Part shown: one piece after another, positions 8,357 through 15,988 of the stretch
Position numbering within the stretch: the first letter of the stretch is position 1
Layout of the letters: each line of letters opens with the position of its first letter
From: DATAZK01 sp965199805
GTDB taxonomy: Bacteria; Actinomycetota; Actinomycetes; Frankiales; Frankiaceae
Length of the DNA stretch: 64,000 bases
Reading direction: 5' to 3'
Assembly: GCA_965199805.1 (NCBI GenBank)
Contig: CBDATO010000001.1
Location: 2,666,001 to 2,730,000 of the forward strand
The notes under the pieces: generated by a model
Seen by the model: only the letters and a program-made list of their open reading frames with translations
Told to the model about the DNA's origin: nothing
The model's database searches: none
Position numbers and translations under genes: made by a program

Positions 8357-8720
8357 GGGGGTGACTGGCTTCGACTTCGGATGTCGTGGCAGGGGAAGCG
8401 GGCCGAGGATGAACAGTTATCTCGTTAACGATCTGTTCAAAAGAATAACTGCCAACAAGCAGCAGTCCGCTTACGCTCTCGCCGCCTGAGGCGAGTAGTT
8501 AAGCCGTCAGCCTGAGAGTTCCTCCGGCTCAGAGTCTGGCGTCGCTAGGAGGATCATCGTCTCGCCCGGTCACGGGGTGATTCGAAAAAACAAACAGTGA
8601 CTGGGTCGACCACCGACTGGCCTGAGTGATCGGTGGGACCGAGGTCGTAAGTCAGGATGCGCCCGGAGAAGCCCTGTTTCGGTACCGAAGGACGCGGGTT
8701 CGATTCCCGCCACCTCCACC
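8357..8720 (+). ncRNA. ssrA: Transfer-messenger RNA (tmRNA, SsrA)
   Basis: The 5' end GGGGGTGACTGGCTTCGAC and the 3' end with T-arm GGGTTCGATTCCC and CACCTCC form the tRNA(Ala)-like domain; GGGGGTG (8357-8363) pairs with CACCTCC (8711-8717). The tag ORF at 8451-8489 reads ANKQQSAYALAA then TGA, with GCC as resume codon and the degradation signal ALAA at the end. After the discriminator A (8718) the genome has CCG, so the final CCA is not fully encoded. Works with SmpB (4231-4707) to rescue stalled ribosomes. Confidence 0.97.
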
Positions 8721-8724
8721 GAGA

Positions 8725-8756
8725 AAGCCCTCCGACCCAGCCGGGTCGGAGGGCTT
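8725..8756 (+). terminator. Intrinsic terminator of ssrA
   Basis: A perfect 14-bp GC-rich stem, AAGCCCTCCGACCC (8725-8738) and GGGTCGGAGGGCTT (8743-8756), with a 4-nt loop lies 4 nt after tmRNA and is followed by CTTCTTC. Its orientation can also end the convergent gene at 8792. Confidence 0.9.
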
Positions 8757-8791
8757 CTTCATGTGCGCTCTCAGCTCATGGTGTCGACCGC

Positions 8792-9559
8792 TCAGACGAG
8801 CGGGGCGTTGACCGTCGCCATGGTCGCGATGAGCGCCGACGTGTACAGCCGGTCGGTGACGCTTCGGTACACAGCCGGGTCGCCGGCTCCGGCGGGGTCG
8901 TCGTTCCAGGAGCCCATGCCGCCGAAGACCCACGCGGCCTGCGCCGTCGCCAGCAGCCGCTGGGCCGGCTCCGGCCAGGTCGGGGGAAGCAGATCGGGAT
9001 AGGACCCGCTGTTCAGGCTGCCGCGGCGTGCCGCCTGGAAGTGGTCGGCCCACCCGGACAGCCCGCTGGTGGCGGCGAATCGGGCCACCGCGACGAGCGA
9101 CTGGTCCAGGTGGGCGGCGGCCTGATCGACCGGCGGGATCGACGGCTCCAGACCCGATACGGCGAGCTGCGTGTAGCGCACCAGCCAGATCCGCCGGTCC
9201 GGTGCGTTGCGGTCACCGACCGTCCAGTGGCCGGCCCACACAGAGCTCGCACCGGCGCCCGTCACCAGCAGGGCCCAGCGGCCGCTGTTGACGAACCCGG
9301 CCGTCTGCGCCTCCGCCTGCCCGGCCGGTGACCGGGGCGGTCCGAGCGCCATCCACACCCGGCGGGCGCCGGTCTCCTGCAGGTGGCGCAGCCACTGGTC
9401 GACGTCCTGGTGAACGCGCCCGTCGGTGCCCGCGAACTGCACGTCTGCCACGAACTGAAACGTCGAACCGAGCGGCTCCGCGCCACCTCCGCTCAATGCG
9501 AGCGTGCTGCGCGTCGCCACCTGGACGATCTGCGCGAGCTCGCCGTTCACGGCGCCCAC
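8792..9559 (-). CDS. Hypothetical protein
   Basis: The 255-residue product is soluble, Trp- and Ala-rich, with no signal peptide or clear TM segment. Features include RVWMALGPPRSP, a repeated WxGH/WxxG pattern and an Ala-rich C-terminal half with 'LLATAQAAWVFGGMGSWNDD'. No catalytic motif or known family is recognised. It ends against the ssrA terminator and is followed upstream by an SDR gene in the same direction after a 35-bp gap. GTG at 9550 is an alternative start. Confidence 0.68.
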   Translation of the reverse strand: MGAVNGELAQIVQVATRSTLALSGGGAEPLGSTFQFVADVQFAGTDGRVHQDVDQWLRHLQETGARRVWMALGPPRSPAGQAEAQTAGFVNSGRWALLVTGAGASSVWAGHWTVGDRNAPDRRIWLVRYTQLAVSGLEPSIPPVDQAAAHLDQSLVAVARFAATSGLSGWADHFQAARRGSLNSGSYPDLLPPTWPEPAQRLLATAQAAWVFGGMGSWNDDPAGAGDPAVYRSVTDRLYTSALIATMATVNAPLV

Positions 9560-9594
9560 CCTGCCACCAAATGGCGTCCTGGGCCGGGCGTGGG

Positions 9595-10458
9595 CTACAG
9601 CTCGGGGATCTGTCCCGACAGCGCCGTGTCGATGGCCTCGTCACCGAAGCGGGCGCGTACGAGGAAGTCCAGATAGGGCGCCTTCATCAGCTCGGCGCCG
9701 CCCTCGACGCCGAGGCTCTGCCCGGTCACCCACGAGGCCTCCGGCCCGCTGAGGTAGCGCACGGCGGCGCCGATGTCGTCGGGCACGCCGGTCCGCCCGA
9801 GCGGCTTCTCGGCGAGGAACGCCTCCATGGCCCGCGGGCTGGCGAAGAGGCCCTGCTGCTCGGGATGGGTCTTCACCAGGCCGGGACGCACGGCATTGAT
9901 CCGGATCTTCAGCGGCGCGAGTTCGACCGCCGCGCCGCGGACCAGTCCCTCGACGCCCGCCTTGGACGTGTTGTAAAGCGCCAGGAACGGCCAGGGGATC
10001 TTGGCGGCGTCGGAGGAGATGCAGACGATCGAGCCGCCGCCGGCCTTCGACATGAACGGCGTCGCGTGCTTGATCACGAGGAAAGCCGACGTGATGTTCT
10101 TGGCCAGATCGGCCGTCACCTCGTCGGGCTCGAACATCAGCAGCGGCTTCATGTTGCCGCCGCCGACGACCGACACCGCGATGCCGAGCTTGCCGGTCAG
10201 CGACTCCGCGTACGCCATCGCGGCGTCGAGGTCCTGCGGGTTCATTGCATCGCCGGCGTACGTCTCGACGACGGCGTCTGAGCCGATCTCGGCCAAGATG
10301 GCGTCGCGCTTGGCCGCCAGAGTCTCCTCGGTCCGGCCCATGATTACCACCGACGCCCCGTCGCGCGCCAGCCACTTGGCCGACCCGCCACCGATGCCAC
10401 CACCGCCGCCGGTGACCAGCGCTGAGGTGCCGCTCAAAGGCTTGGCAGTGTCGGGCAT
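9595..10458 (-). CDS. SDR family NAD(P)-dependent oxidoreductase
   Basis: The 287-residue protein has the Rossmann motif TGGGGGIGGG near residues 16-25, then IVCISSDAA with the catalytic Ser and YNTSK with Tyr and Lys. Arg in IMGRTEE after strand 2 suggests NADPH preference. The C-terminus has the usual 'G-x-x-V-x-V-x-G-G' form as GQSLGVEGGAEL. AAGGAG lies 5 nt before the ATG. The overall sequence resembles 2,4-dienoyl-CoA-reductase-like and steroid/alcohol SDRs; the substrate cannot be set. Confidence 0.9.
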   Translation of the reverse strand: MPDTAKPLSGTSALVTGGGGGIGGGSAKWLARDGASVVIMGRTEETLAAKRDAILAEIGSDAVVETYAGDAMNPQDLDAAMAYAESLTGKLGIAVSVVGGGNMKPLLMFEPDEVTADLAKNITSAFLVIKHATPFMSKAGGGSIVCISSDAAKIPWPFLALYNTSKAGVEGLVRGAAVELAPLKIRINAVRPGLVKTHPEQQGLFASPRAMEAFLAEKPLGRTGVPDDIGAAVRYLSGPEASWVTGQSLGVEGGAELMKAPYLDFLVRARFGDEAIDTALSGQIPEL

Positions 10459-10519
10459 GGCGACTCCTTGCAGCGACGGGCGGTGGGCACCTGCCTACCC
10501 CAGCAGTACCGCCGGCTCG

Positions 10520-11995
10520 TCACCGGCTCTTGTATTCGCCGGGAACGAAGGGCCCGATCCGGAACAGATGACCCGGTTGCTCCACCCCGAAGGTGTAGGA
10601 GAGGCCGCCGCAGTCCTGCAGTCCCGACTGGCCCAGCGCGGGGAGGGCGACGGTCGCGGTCGTGCTCGTGGCGCGGAATCGCATCTCCATCCGGGTGATG
10701 GACGTGCCGTCCCCGCCGCAGGCGCTCTTGACGACGACGAAGTGAGCTGACGATCCGGGAGCGATGCTGACGACGCCGGCCGTGTCGGTGATCGACGGGC
10801 CCCCGTTCTGGACGATTCCCCGTACGTCCCGCCCGTCGCTGAACGTGACCTCGGGATACCCGATGACTACACATGGCGCGGCGCCGGTGTTGCGGACGTT
10901 CACGACGGCGGATGCCTCGTTGGGCACCCGCGCCAAGGATCCTGCGTACGCGACCGCCAGTTGATCGTCCGTGCAGGCCGGTGTCGCGCCGAGGTAGTGG
11001 TCGGGATCGAGCGGGGCCAACCGTTCGATGTCCTGCCGAAGCGCCTCGGTCGGGACGCTCGACGCACCGCCACCAGCCGTGACGAGTCCACATTTCCCGG
11101 CGATGACGTACGAGGTGAGGGCGCCGTCGTCGCCGGTGACGGTCATGAGGACGGCCGAGACGCCGAAACCCTGGTCACAGCCGGGGAGCGAGGTGTCGGC
11201 CGGCGACAGTGAGCGGAGGTCGTCGAGCAGCCGTGCGGTCGCTGCGCGCTCGCTGACGACGGTGCGCAGGATGCTGCCTGCGGTGTCCATGCCCGGACGC
11301 TGGATGCGGACGGTCGTCGCCGACCCCGGTACGGCAAGTCGATCTTCCGCCGGAACCTTGATCCGCTCGAGTAGCTCGCGGGCCGTCGCCTCGTCCGGTG
11401 CCGCGGAGGTGACCGCAGCGTTCAGCCGCGGGAATGTCAGCCTTAGCTTGGCTGCACCGCGGGAGGCGATCGTGTCGAGGAAGGCCGGCTCGCCGTGCCA
11501 GGTGACCGGCTTGCCCGACCAGCCGGTCACGTACTGCCGGTTCCAGATGCTCGACAGGGTCACGAAGCTTCGTGGTGACACCGACGCCGGAATCATGGGG
11601 CAACCGATCGGACCCAGGTATTCGTCCGCGCCGCCTCCACCGACGACCGTGCGGTCGGGTGGGTCCCCGCAGTAGACGCCGGTGCTGTGCCTCCAACCGG
11701 CCGGCATGGCGTACGTAAGGCCACCCTGGCGGATTTCGTTCCGGGCCAGTGTCGGTATCGGTGCGGGAGTCGGCTCGGTCGTGATCACATCCGGCCCCGC
11801 ATCCGGCGAGCTGCCCGTCAGGCCGACCGCGAGTCCCGCACCGGTGGCCACGAGCACGGCGGCGCCGGCGGCCGCCACGCGCGTACGCATCCGCCGGCGT
11901 CGGGCCAGTCGCACGACCGGCTCGTACGTCAATGGCTCGGCCGGCGGGACGGCTCCGTGCAGCAGCTCCGACAAGCGTTCCTCGACCCGGCTCAT
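10520..11995 (-). CDS. Membrane-bound anti-sigma-like protein with DUF4232 domain
   Basis: The 491-residue product has a short cytoplasmic N-terminus (SRVEERLSELLHG), one TM helix at about 36-60 and a long extracytoplasmic part. The C-terminal ~150 residues, from PACTDDQLAVAY, match the DUF4232 pattern with conserved Cys (PCVVIGYPEV, SACGG). ATG overlaps the sigma factor stop (ATGA) and has GAGGAGG 7-8 nt upstream. The coupling and topology suggest that it holds the SigE-type sigma factor at the membrane and senses an extracellular cue. No zinc anti-sigma motif is seen, so the role is inferred. Confidence 0.75.
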   Translation of the reverse strand: MSRVEERLSELLHGAVPPAEPLTYEPVVRLARRRRMRTRVAAAGAAVLVATGAGLAVGLTGSSPDAGPDVITTEPTPAPIPTLARNEIRQGGLTYAMPAGWRHSTGVYCGDPPDRTVVGGGGADEYLGPIGCPMIPASVSPRSFVTLSSIWNRQYVTGWSGKPVTWHGEPAFLDTIASRGAAKLRLTFPRLNAAVTSAAPDEATARELLERIKVPAEDRLAVPGSATTVRIQRPGMDTAGSILRTVVSERAATARLLDDLRSLSPADTSLPGCDQGFGVSAVLMTVTGDDGALTSYVIAGKCGLVTAGGGASSVPTEALRQDIERLAPLDPDHYLGATPACTDDQLAVAYAGSLARVPNEASAVVNVRNTGAAPCVVIGYPEVTFSDGRDVRGIVQNGGPSITDTAGVVSIAPGSSAHFVVVKSACGGDGTSITRMEMRFRATSTTATVALPALGQSGLQDCGGLSYTFGVEQPGHLFRIGPFVPGEYKSR

Positions 11996-12513
11996 GGGGC
12001 CACCTCCTCGTCGTGCAGTGCGGCCCCGGTCTGGATGAGCTCCGACGTGCGCAGCTTGGCCAGCGCCTTCGCGGTCTGGCTCTTGACGGTGCCGATCGAG
12101 CAGCTCATCGCCGCGGCGACCTGGGCTTCGGTGAGGTCGTCGAAGAAGCGCAGCACGATCACGGCGCGTTGCCGCCGGGGGAGCGAAGCCAGAGCACGGC
12201 CAACATCGGCGCGTAGCTCGGCGGACGCATACGCGTCGTGGATGTCGGCCCGGTCCGGCAGCTCCCCGGTGGGGAACTCACCCGTCCAGCGGCGGCGTCG
12301 CCAGGAGACGAAGGTCGAGACCAAGGCCCGGCGGACGTACGCCTCGGCCGCCTGCCGGTGCTCCAGCCCCGACCAGCGCGGATAGGTCTTGGCCAGGGCG
12401 GTCTGCAGCAGGTCCTGCGCGGTCGCCCGGTCACCGGTCAGCAGCCACGCGCTCTGCAGCAACGCGGCGGACCGCGCCTGCACGAACTCGCGGAACCCGT
12501 CCGGCTCACCCAC
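11992..12513 (-). CDS. ECF sigma factor, SigE family
   Basis: The 173-residue protein has sigma region 2 (GFREFVQARSAALLQSAWLL through LLQTALAKTYPRW, about 7-47) and region 4 (LPRRQRAVIVLRFFDDLTEA plus the helix-turn-helix AAAMSCSIGTVKSQTAKALA, about 111-155), typical of the actinobacterial SigE-like ECF group. GTG at 12513 is chosen because AGGAGG lies 6 nt upstream; the in-frame ATG at 12534 would place that RBS inside the gene. Co-transcribed and overlapping with the DUF4232 membrane protein, its likely regulator. Confidence 0.9.
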   Translation of the reverse strand: MGEPDGFREFVQARSAALLQSAWLLTGDRATAQDLLQTALAKTYPRWSGLEHRQAAEAYVRRALVSTFVSWRRRRWTGEFPTGELPDRADIHDAYASAELRADVGRALASLPRRQRAVIVLRFFDDLTEAQVAAAMSCSIGTVKSQTAKALAKLRTSELIQTGAALHDEEVAP

Positions 12514-12518
12514 GTCGA

Positions 12519-12525
12519 TCCTCCT
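12519..12525 (-). promoter_or_regulatory. Strong Shine-Dalgarno deciding the sigma factor start
   Basis: AGGAGG (reverse of CCTCCT at 12520-12525) sits 6 nt before GTG 12513. It lies within the extra codons that an upstream ATG at 12534 would add, so it favours the shorter protein. Confidence 0.65.
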
Positions 12526-12580
12526 GGCGTCCATCTATAGACGCGGTGGAGGGGGCGAATGGTTGTCCGACCGCTCAAGC

Positions 12581-13585
12581 TCAGCTTGCGGTGGGATCGG
12601 CCTCCGCTGTCACGTTGACCTCCGGGCCGGTCGCGCGGAACCGGGCGGGCAGCTCGGGGATGCCGTACGCGGTGCGCAGTTCGGCCAGCGGGCGCTCGGC
12701 TTCGATGAAGAAGTCCCAGGCCGGGCCGAGGACGTCGGTGCTGGTCAGCGCGCCGCGGCGTTCGGCGTACAGGAACTTCCACGGGTCGAGCGCGCCGTGC
12801 TGGGCGCCGATCCCGTTGACCTCCTGGCCGACGTGCCATTGCACGATCACGGGCAGCAGGTGGGCGCCGAGCGCATGGGTGCGGTGCATGCGGCCGGTGA
12901 AGGTGCTGACGAGGATCTCGCCTTGGATCGAGGTGTCGTACTCCGACAGCACGTGGATCGAGTCGTGCCGGATGGAGAACGACTCGGCGAACGCGCCCTC
13001 GACGCCCGGCAGGCGGAATCCGTGCCGCCGGAAGTGGGCCCAGAGCGCCCGGCCGAAGCTTTCCTCCGGGAAGCCTTCGAGTGCTTCGTAGCGCGCGTGC
13101 AGCTTCTTGTCGGCGTCGGTCCGGCCGGTGTAGGGCAGCAGGTCGGGCGCTTCACCCGGCGCCGCGAGGCCGGGGAAGGTCGCCGCGTTGATGACCACCA
13201 TCAGCTGCATCGCCTCGTCCATCCGGCCGGCGGCGATGAGTTCGAGCTCGGTGGTCCACGGGTCGTCGACGCAAAGAGCGGCGGCGTACTCGAGGGCGAG
13301 GCGAAGGCGTACCGGATCGAGCGCCCCGTCGACCAGCGCGGCAACCGCGATGAGCTCGGCCGCGCGACGGGCATCCGCCGGATCGGGCAGGCAGGCGGCG
13401 AGCGACTCCGGCGCCAGGTCGGGCGACGCGGAGGCCGCCGGACAGCCGTAGACGAGCTCAGCCGCAGCGGCGAGGAACCGACCGCCAAGCGAGTCATCAC
13501 GTGTGGGCTCGGCGACCACCGCGCGGATGCCGCCGAGCACGGCCGTCGCGACGTCGGGGCCCACGAGCATGTCGTTCACCGTCAC
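12581..13585 (-). CDS. TerB-like plus Coq4-like two-part protein
   Basis: In this 334-residue protein the N-terminal half (about 1-120, with LVDGALDPVRLRLALEYAA) looks like an all-helical TerB/TerB-like fold. The C-terminal half contains RHDSIHVLSEYDTSIQGEI near 220-238, close to the Coq4 signature of H-D-x-x-H followed by a Gly-Glu helix; in Coq4 this region binds a metal and lies by the ubiquinone pathway. This actinobacterium would use menaquinone, so the role is open; the domain calls rest on motif resemblance only. The gene is divergent from the quinone oxidoreductase gene. Confidence 0.65.
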   Translation of the reverse strand: MTVNDMLVGPDVATAVLGGIRAVVAEPTRDDSLGGRFLAAAAELVYGCPAASASPDLAPESLAACLPDPADARRAAELIAVAALVDGALDPVRLRLALEYAAALCVDDPWTTELELIAAGRMDEAMQLMVVINAATFPGLAAPGEAPDLLPYTGRTDADKKLHARYEALEGFPEESFGRALWAHFRRHGFRLPGVEGAFAESFSIRHDSIHVLSEYDTSIQGEILVSTFTGRMHRTHALGAHLLPVIVQWHVGQEVNGIGAQHGALDPWKFLYAERRGALTSTDVLGPAWDFFIEAERPLAELRTAYGIPELPARFRATGPEVNVTAEADPTAS

Positions 13586-13667
13586 CCTGAAGGTGTCGAC
13601 AGCCGACCCGGGATCTTGATCGCGAGGGGATGGCGAGATTCCCCAGGACCGTGATAACGGTGTGATG

Positions 13668-13673
13668 TAACGT
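13668..13673 (+). promoter_or_regulatory. Likely -10 box of a leaderless quinone oxidoreductase transcript
   Basis: TAACGT (TANNNT) followed by 7 nt and then the GTG start at 13681. No ribosome binding site is seen in this spacing, so a leaderless mRNA is likely. Confidence 0.45.
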
Positions 13674-13680
13674 CCCCGCC

Positions 13681-14661
13681 GTGCGCGCCTGGCAGGTACA
13701 TGAGCATGGAAGTCCCGCGTCTGTCCTTCGACTCGTGGACATCGACGAGCCGGTCCCGGCGGCGGGTGAGGTGCGCCTGCGGGTGCGGGCGGCGGCGATC
13801 GGCATGCCCGACGTCTTCATGTGCCGCGACGAGTACGCCTTCAAGCCGCCGATCCCGTTCGTGCCGGGGCAGGAGGTCTGCGGCACCGTCGAGGCGGTCG
13901 GCGAGGGCGTCGACATCCCGATCGGAACGCGCCTGATGGCGGTCACGAACTTCTACGACGGCCGCGGCGGGTTCGCCGAGCAGACCATCGGGCGGGCCGA
14001 GTCGGCCTACCGCGTGCCGGAGGGGATGAGCGACGTGGACGCCGCGTCGTTCCGTATCGGCTTCTCCACCGCTTGGATGGGGCTCGTGCGTCGCGGGCAG
14101 CTGAAGGCCGGGGAGACGCTGCTCGTCCTGGGCGCGGCCGGCGGCTCGGGTGCGACGGCGGTGCAGCTCGGACGCGCGCTCAGTGCCCGGGTGATCGCGG
14201 TCGCGTCAGGTCAGGAGAAGCTCGACTTCTGCCGCCGGCTCGGCGCCGAGGTGGGCATCGACCGCAGCCGTGAGCAGGTCGTCGAGGCCGTGCTCGCCGC
14301 GACCGACGGCAAGGGCGTCGACGTCATCTACGACCCGGTCGGCGGGGAGCTGGGGGAGCAGTCGCTGAAGGCGCTCGCGTCGTTCGGGCGGTTCCTGGCC
14401 ATCGGTTTCGCCAGCGGACGTTGGCCCGTATTCGACGTGCACGACTTCGTCTGGCGTAACCAGTCGATGCTCGGCGTCATCGCTGGCGGCGTCTCCCGCG
14501 AGGAGGGCGATGCCGACCACGAGGCGATGCTGGCGCTCGCGGCGGACGGCAAGCTCGAGGGCTTCGCGCAGACCGCCCCGTTCGAGGACCTCCCGCAGGC
14601 GGTCGAGGCCGTCGCGTCGGGCTCGGTGGTCGGCAAGTACGTGGTAACCGTCAGCAGCTGA
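13681..14661 (+). CDS. NADPH:quinone oxidoreductase, zinc-independent MDR family
   Basis: The 326-residue protein has the GroES-like N-terminus (AWQVHEHGSP... PFVPGQEVCGTVEAVGEG) and the Rossmann domain with LLVLGAAGGSGATAVQLG near 144-161 that marks QOR-type MDR enzymes. The zinc-binding Cys/His set of alcohol dehydrogenases is absent. It probably reduces quinones or alpha,beta-unsaturated carbonyls with NADPH in the cytoplasm. It is divergent from the Coq4-like gene 95 bp away, a quinone-flavoured pairing that may be meaningful. Confidence 0.92.
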   Translation: MRAWQVHEHGSPASVLRLVDIDEPVPAAGEVRLRVRAAAIGMPDVFMCRDEYAFKPPIPFVPGQEVCGTVEAVGEGVDIPIGTRLMAVTNFYDGRGGFAEQTIGRAESAYRVPEGMSDVDAASFRIGFSTAWMGLVRRGQLKAGETLLVLGAAGGSGATAVQLGRALSARVIAVASGQEKLDFCRRLGAEVGIDRSREQVVEAVLAATDGKGVDVIYDPVGGELGEQSLKALASFGRFLAIGFASGRWPVFDVHDFVWRNQSMLGVIAGGVSREEGDADHEAMLALAADGKLEGFAQTAPFEDLPQAVEAVASGSVVGKYVVTVSS

Positions 14662-14667
14662 CGGTCC

Positions 14668-15525
14668 TCAGCCCCGCTGGCTGTTGCGCAGGAACGCGGC
14701 CAGTGAGTGCCGCCGCCAACGCGCGAGGCGCCAGGCCACGGCGTGTCCGAGGTGCACCATCAGCGTCGACATGATGATCGCCACCACGGAGGCGAGCACC
14801 AGGCCGGTGGCGCTGGGATGGCTGAGCCCCTGGTGCGGCCCGCTGGTGAGCCGCAGCACGCCGAGCGCCGGATAGATCACCGCACTGGCGATGAACGGCA
14901 CCGACACGTACGGCAGCAGGATCAGCGTCAGCCACCGTGCCTGGCGCACGACGAGGTGCCGGTTGTCCCACCGCCAGCGCACTGGCAGCTGGTGGTACGG
15001 CAGCAGCAGCCCCTGCCAGGACGCGACCGCGAGTGTGCCGAGCGGCGCCACGAAGACGAGCAGGCAAATGAAGATCACCAGGCCGTAGTGGCTGCGGTCG
15101 ACGCCGAGCGAGACGGCGAAGATCGAGCAGATCACCCCGACGATCGCTCCGAGCACGAGGTGCTTGGCCCAGAGGAATCGTCGCAGCAGCCGGCGGCTGT
15201 CGAGCACGCGCAGCGCGAGGGTCGAGTCGCAGCCGAAGACGTTCGTCGCCGGGGTGTCCGCGAGCATCCAGAAGCACAACACGATGGGGAACGCCTGCGG
15301 CGCGCGCAGCGAGAAGAGCCAGTCCTTGAGCCCCTGCGGCAGGACGTACCAGCCGACGCAGACCAGCACCAGGTTGAGCAGGCAGGTCGCCAGCTCGTCG
15401 AACGGCAGGCGGAAGACGCGGCGCAATTCCTGCCGGACGAACCAGCCCAGCGTCAGGTTGCGCTCGGCAGCCGGCGCGTCCACTACGCCGGTCGCTGCAC
15501 CGGCGACGGAGGCCATACCGCTCAT
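14668..15525 (-). CDS. Polytopic membrane protein of unknown function
   Basis: The 285-residue protein has six predicted TM segments (about 45-62, 75-95, 125-150, 155-180, 205-230, 245-268) and resembles the permease subunit of ABC-2-like systems in size and layout, including the cytoplasmic DSRRLLRRFLWAKHLV stretch after the second helix pair. No ATPase gene is adjacent. Start ATG at 15525 leaves a cytoplasmic N-terminus of about 35 residues. It is convergent with the quinone oxidoreductase gene. Confidence 0.75.
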   Translation of the reverse strand: MSGMASVAGAATGVVDAPAAERNLTLGWFVRQELRRVFRLPFDELATCLLNLVLVCVGWYVLPQGLKDWLFSLRAPQAFPIVLCFWMLADTPATNVFGCDSTLALRVLDSRRLLRRFLWAKHLVLGAIVGVICSIFAVSLGVDRSHYGLVIFICLLVFVAPLGTLAVASWQGLLLPYHQLPVRWRWDNRHLVVRQARWLTLILLPYVSVPFIASAVIYPALGVLRLTSGPHQGLSHPSATGLVLASVVAIIMSTLMVHLGHAVAWRLARWRRHSLAAFLRNSQRG

Positions 15526-15598
15526 GTCCTTCGGTTATCGGCCGCAACCGGCGCAGATGGATGCGCGGACCCTCTAGGATCCGCGCTCAGCTTCCAGG

Positions 15599-15949
15599 TC
15601 AACCGCGCACGTACGCGAGTGCTTCCTCGGCGAGCGCTTCCCACAGCTCGGGGTCGGCCTCGCGGACAGCGACCCACTCCCGCCAAGGAGTGTGGGCCTC
15701 GGTCTTGCGAAAGGGCACACCGGTGTCGTCGGCGACGAGCTCGCGTACGCGAGGCGGCGGCAGCTTCACGGTGAGCAGGCCCCGCGACAGCATCGCGAAG
15801 ATCGTGCCGTCGACGCGCAGAGCCCCGGCGCCGAAGCCGCGCTGCGGCCCGTCGGCAGGCAGGGTGACACGATCGCGGCCGGCGAAGCCTTCTGCCAGCT
15901 GGGCGAAGAGCAGCTTCACGTCGACCGGCGGGCTCGTCACGCCACCCAC
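15599..15949 (-). CDS. TfoX/Sxy N-terminal domain family protein
   Basis: The 116-residue protein shows the TfoX-N layout: an N-terminal helix, then GFGAGALRVDGTIFAMLSRG (matching 'm-F-G-G-x-G-i-y-v-d-G-k-m-F-A'), VKLPPPRVRELV, and a C-terminal helical part ending ELWEALAEEALAYVRG. Bacterial members include competence regulators, but short actinobacterial members are of unknown role. The GTG at 15949 could instead be GTG 15940. It is divergent from the alcohol dehydrogenase gene with under 50 bp between starts. Confidence 0.75.
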   Translation of the reverse strand: MGGVTSPPVDVKLLFAQLAEGFAGRDRVTLPADGPQRGFGAGALRVDGTIFAMLSRGLLTVKLPPPRVRELVADDTGVPFRKTEAHTPWREWVAVREADPELWEALAEEALAYVRG

Positions 15950-15988
15950 CTCACCGCGGCGGGCACCGGCCCGTCAACAATGGCGCCC

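Noticed and set aside
8626..8724. Possible separate tRNA-like gene near the T-arm sequence
   Set aside because: GGGTTCGATTCCC and the acceptor pair with GGGGGTG at 8357, so this is the 3' half of tmRNA and not a tRNA.
15692..15988. N-terminal extension of the alcohol dehydrogenase frame
   Set aside because: It runs antisense through the TfoX-like gene and lacks family similarity; the family N-terminus begins at ATG 15989 (or 15980).
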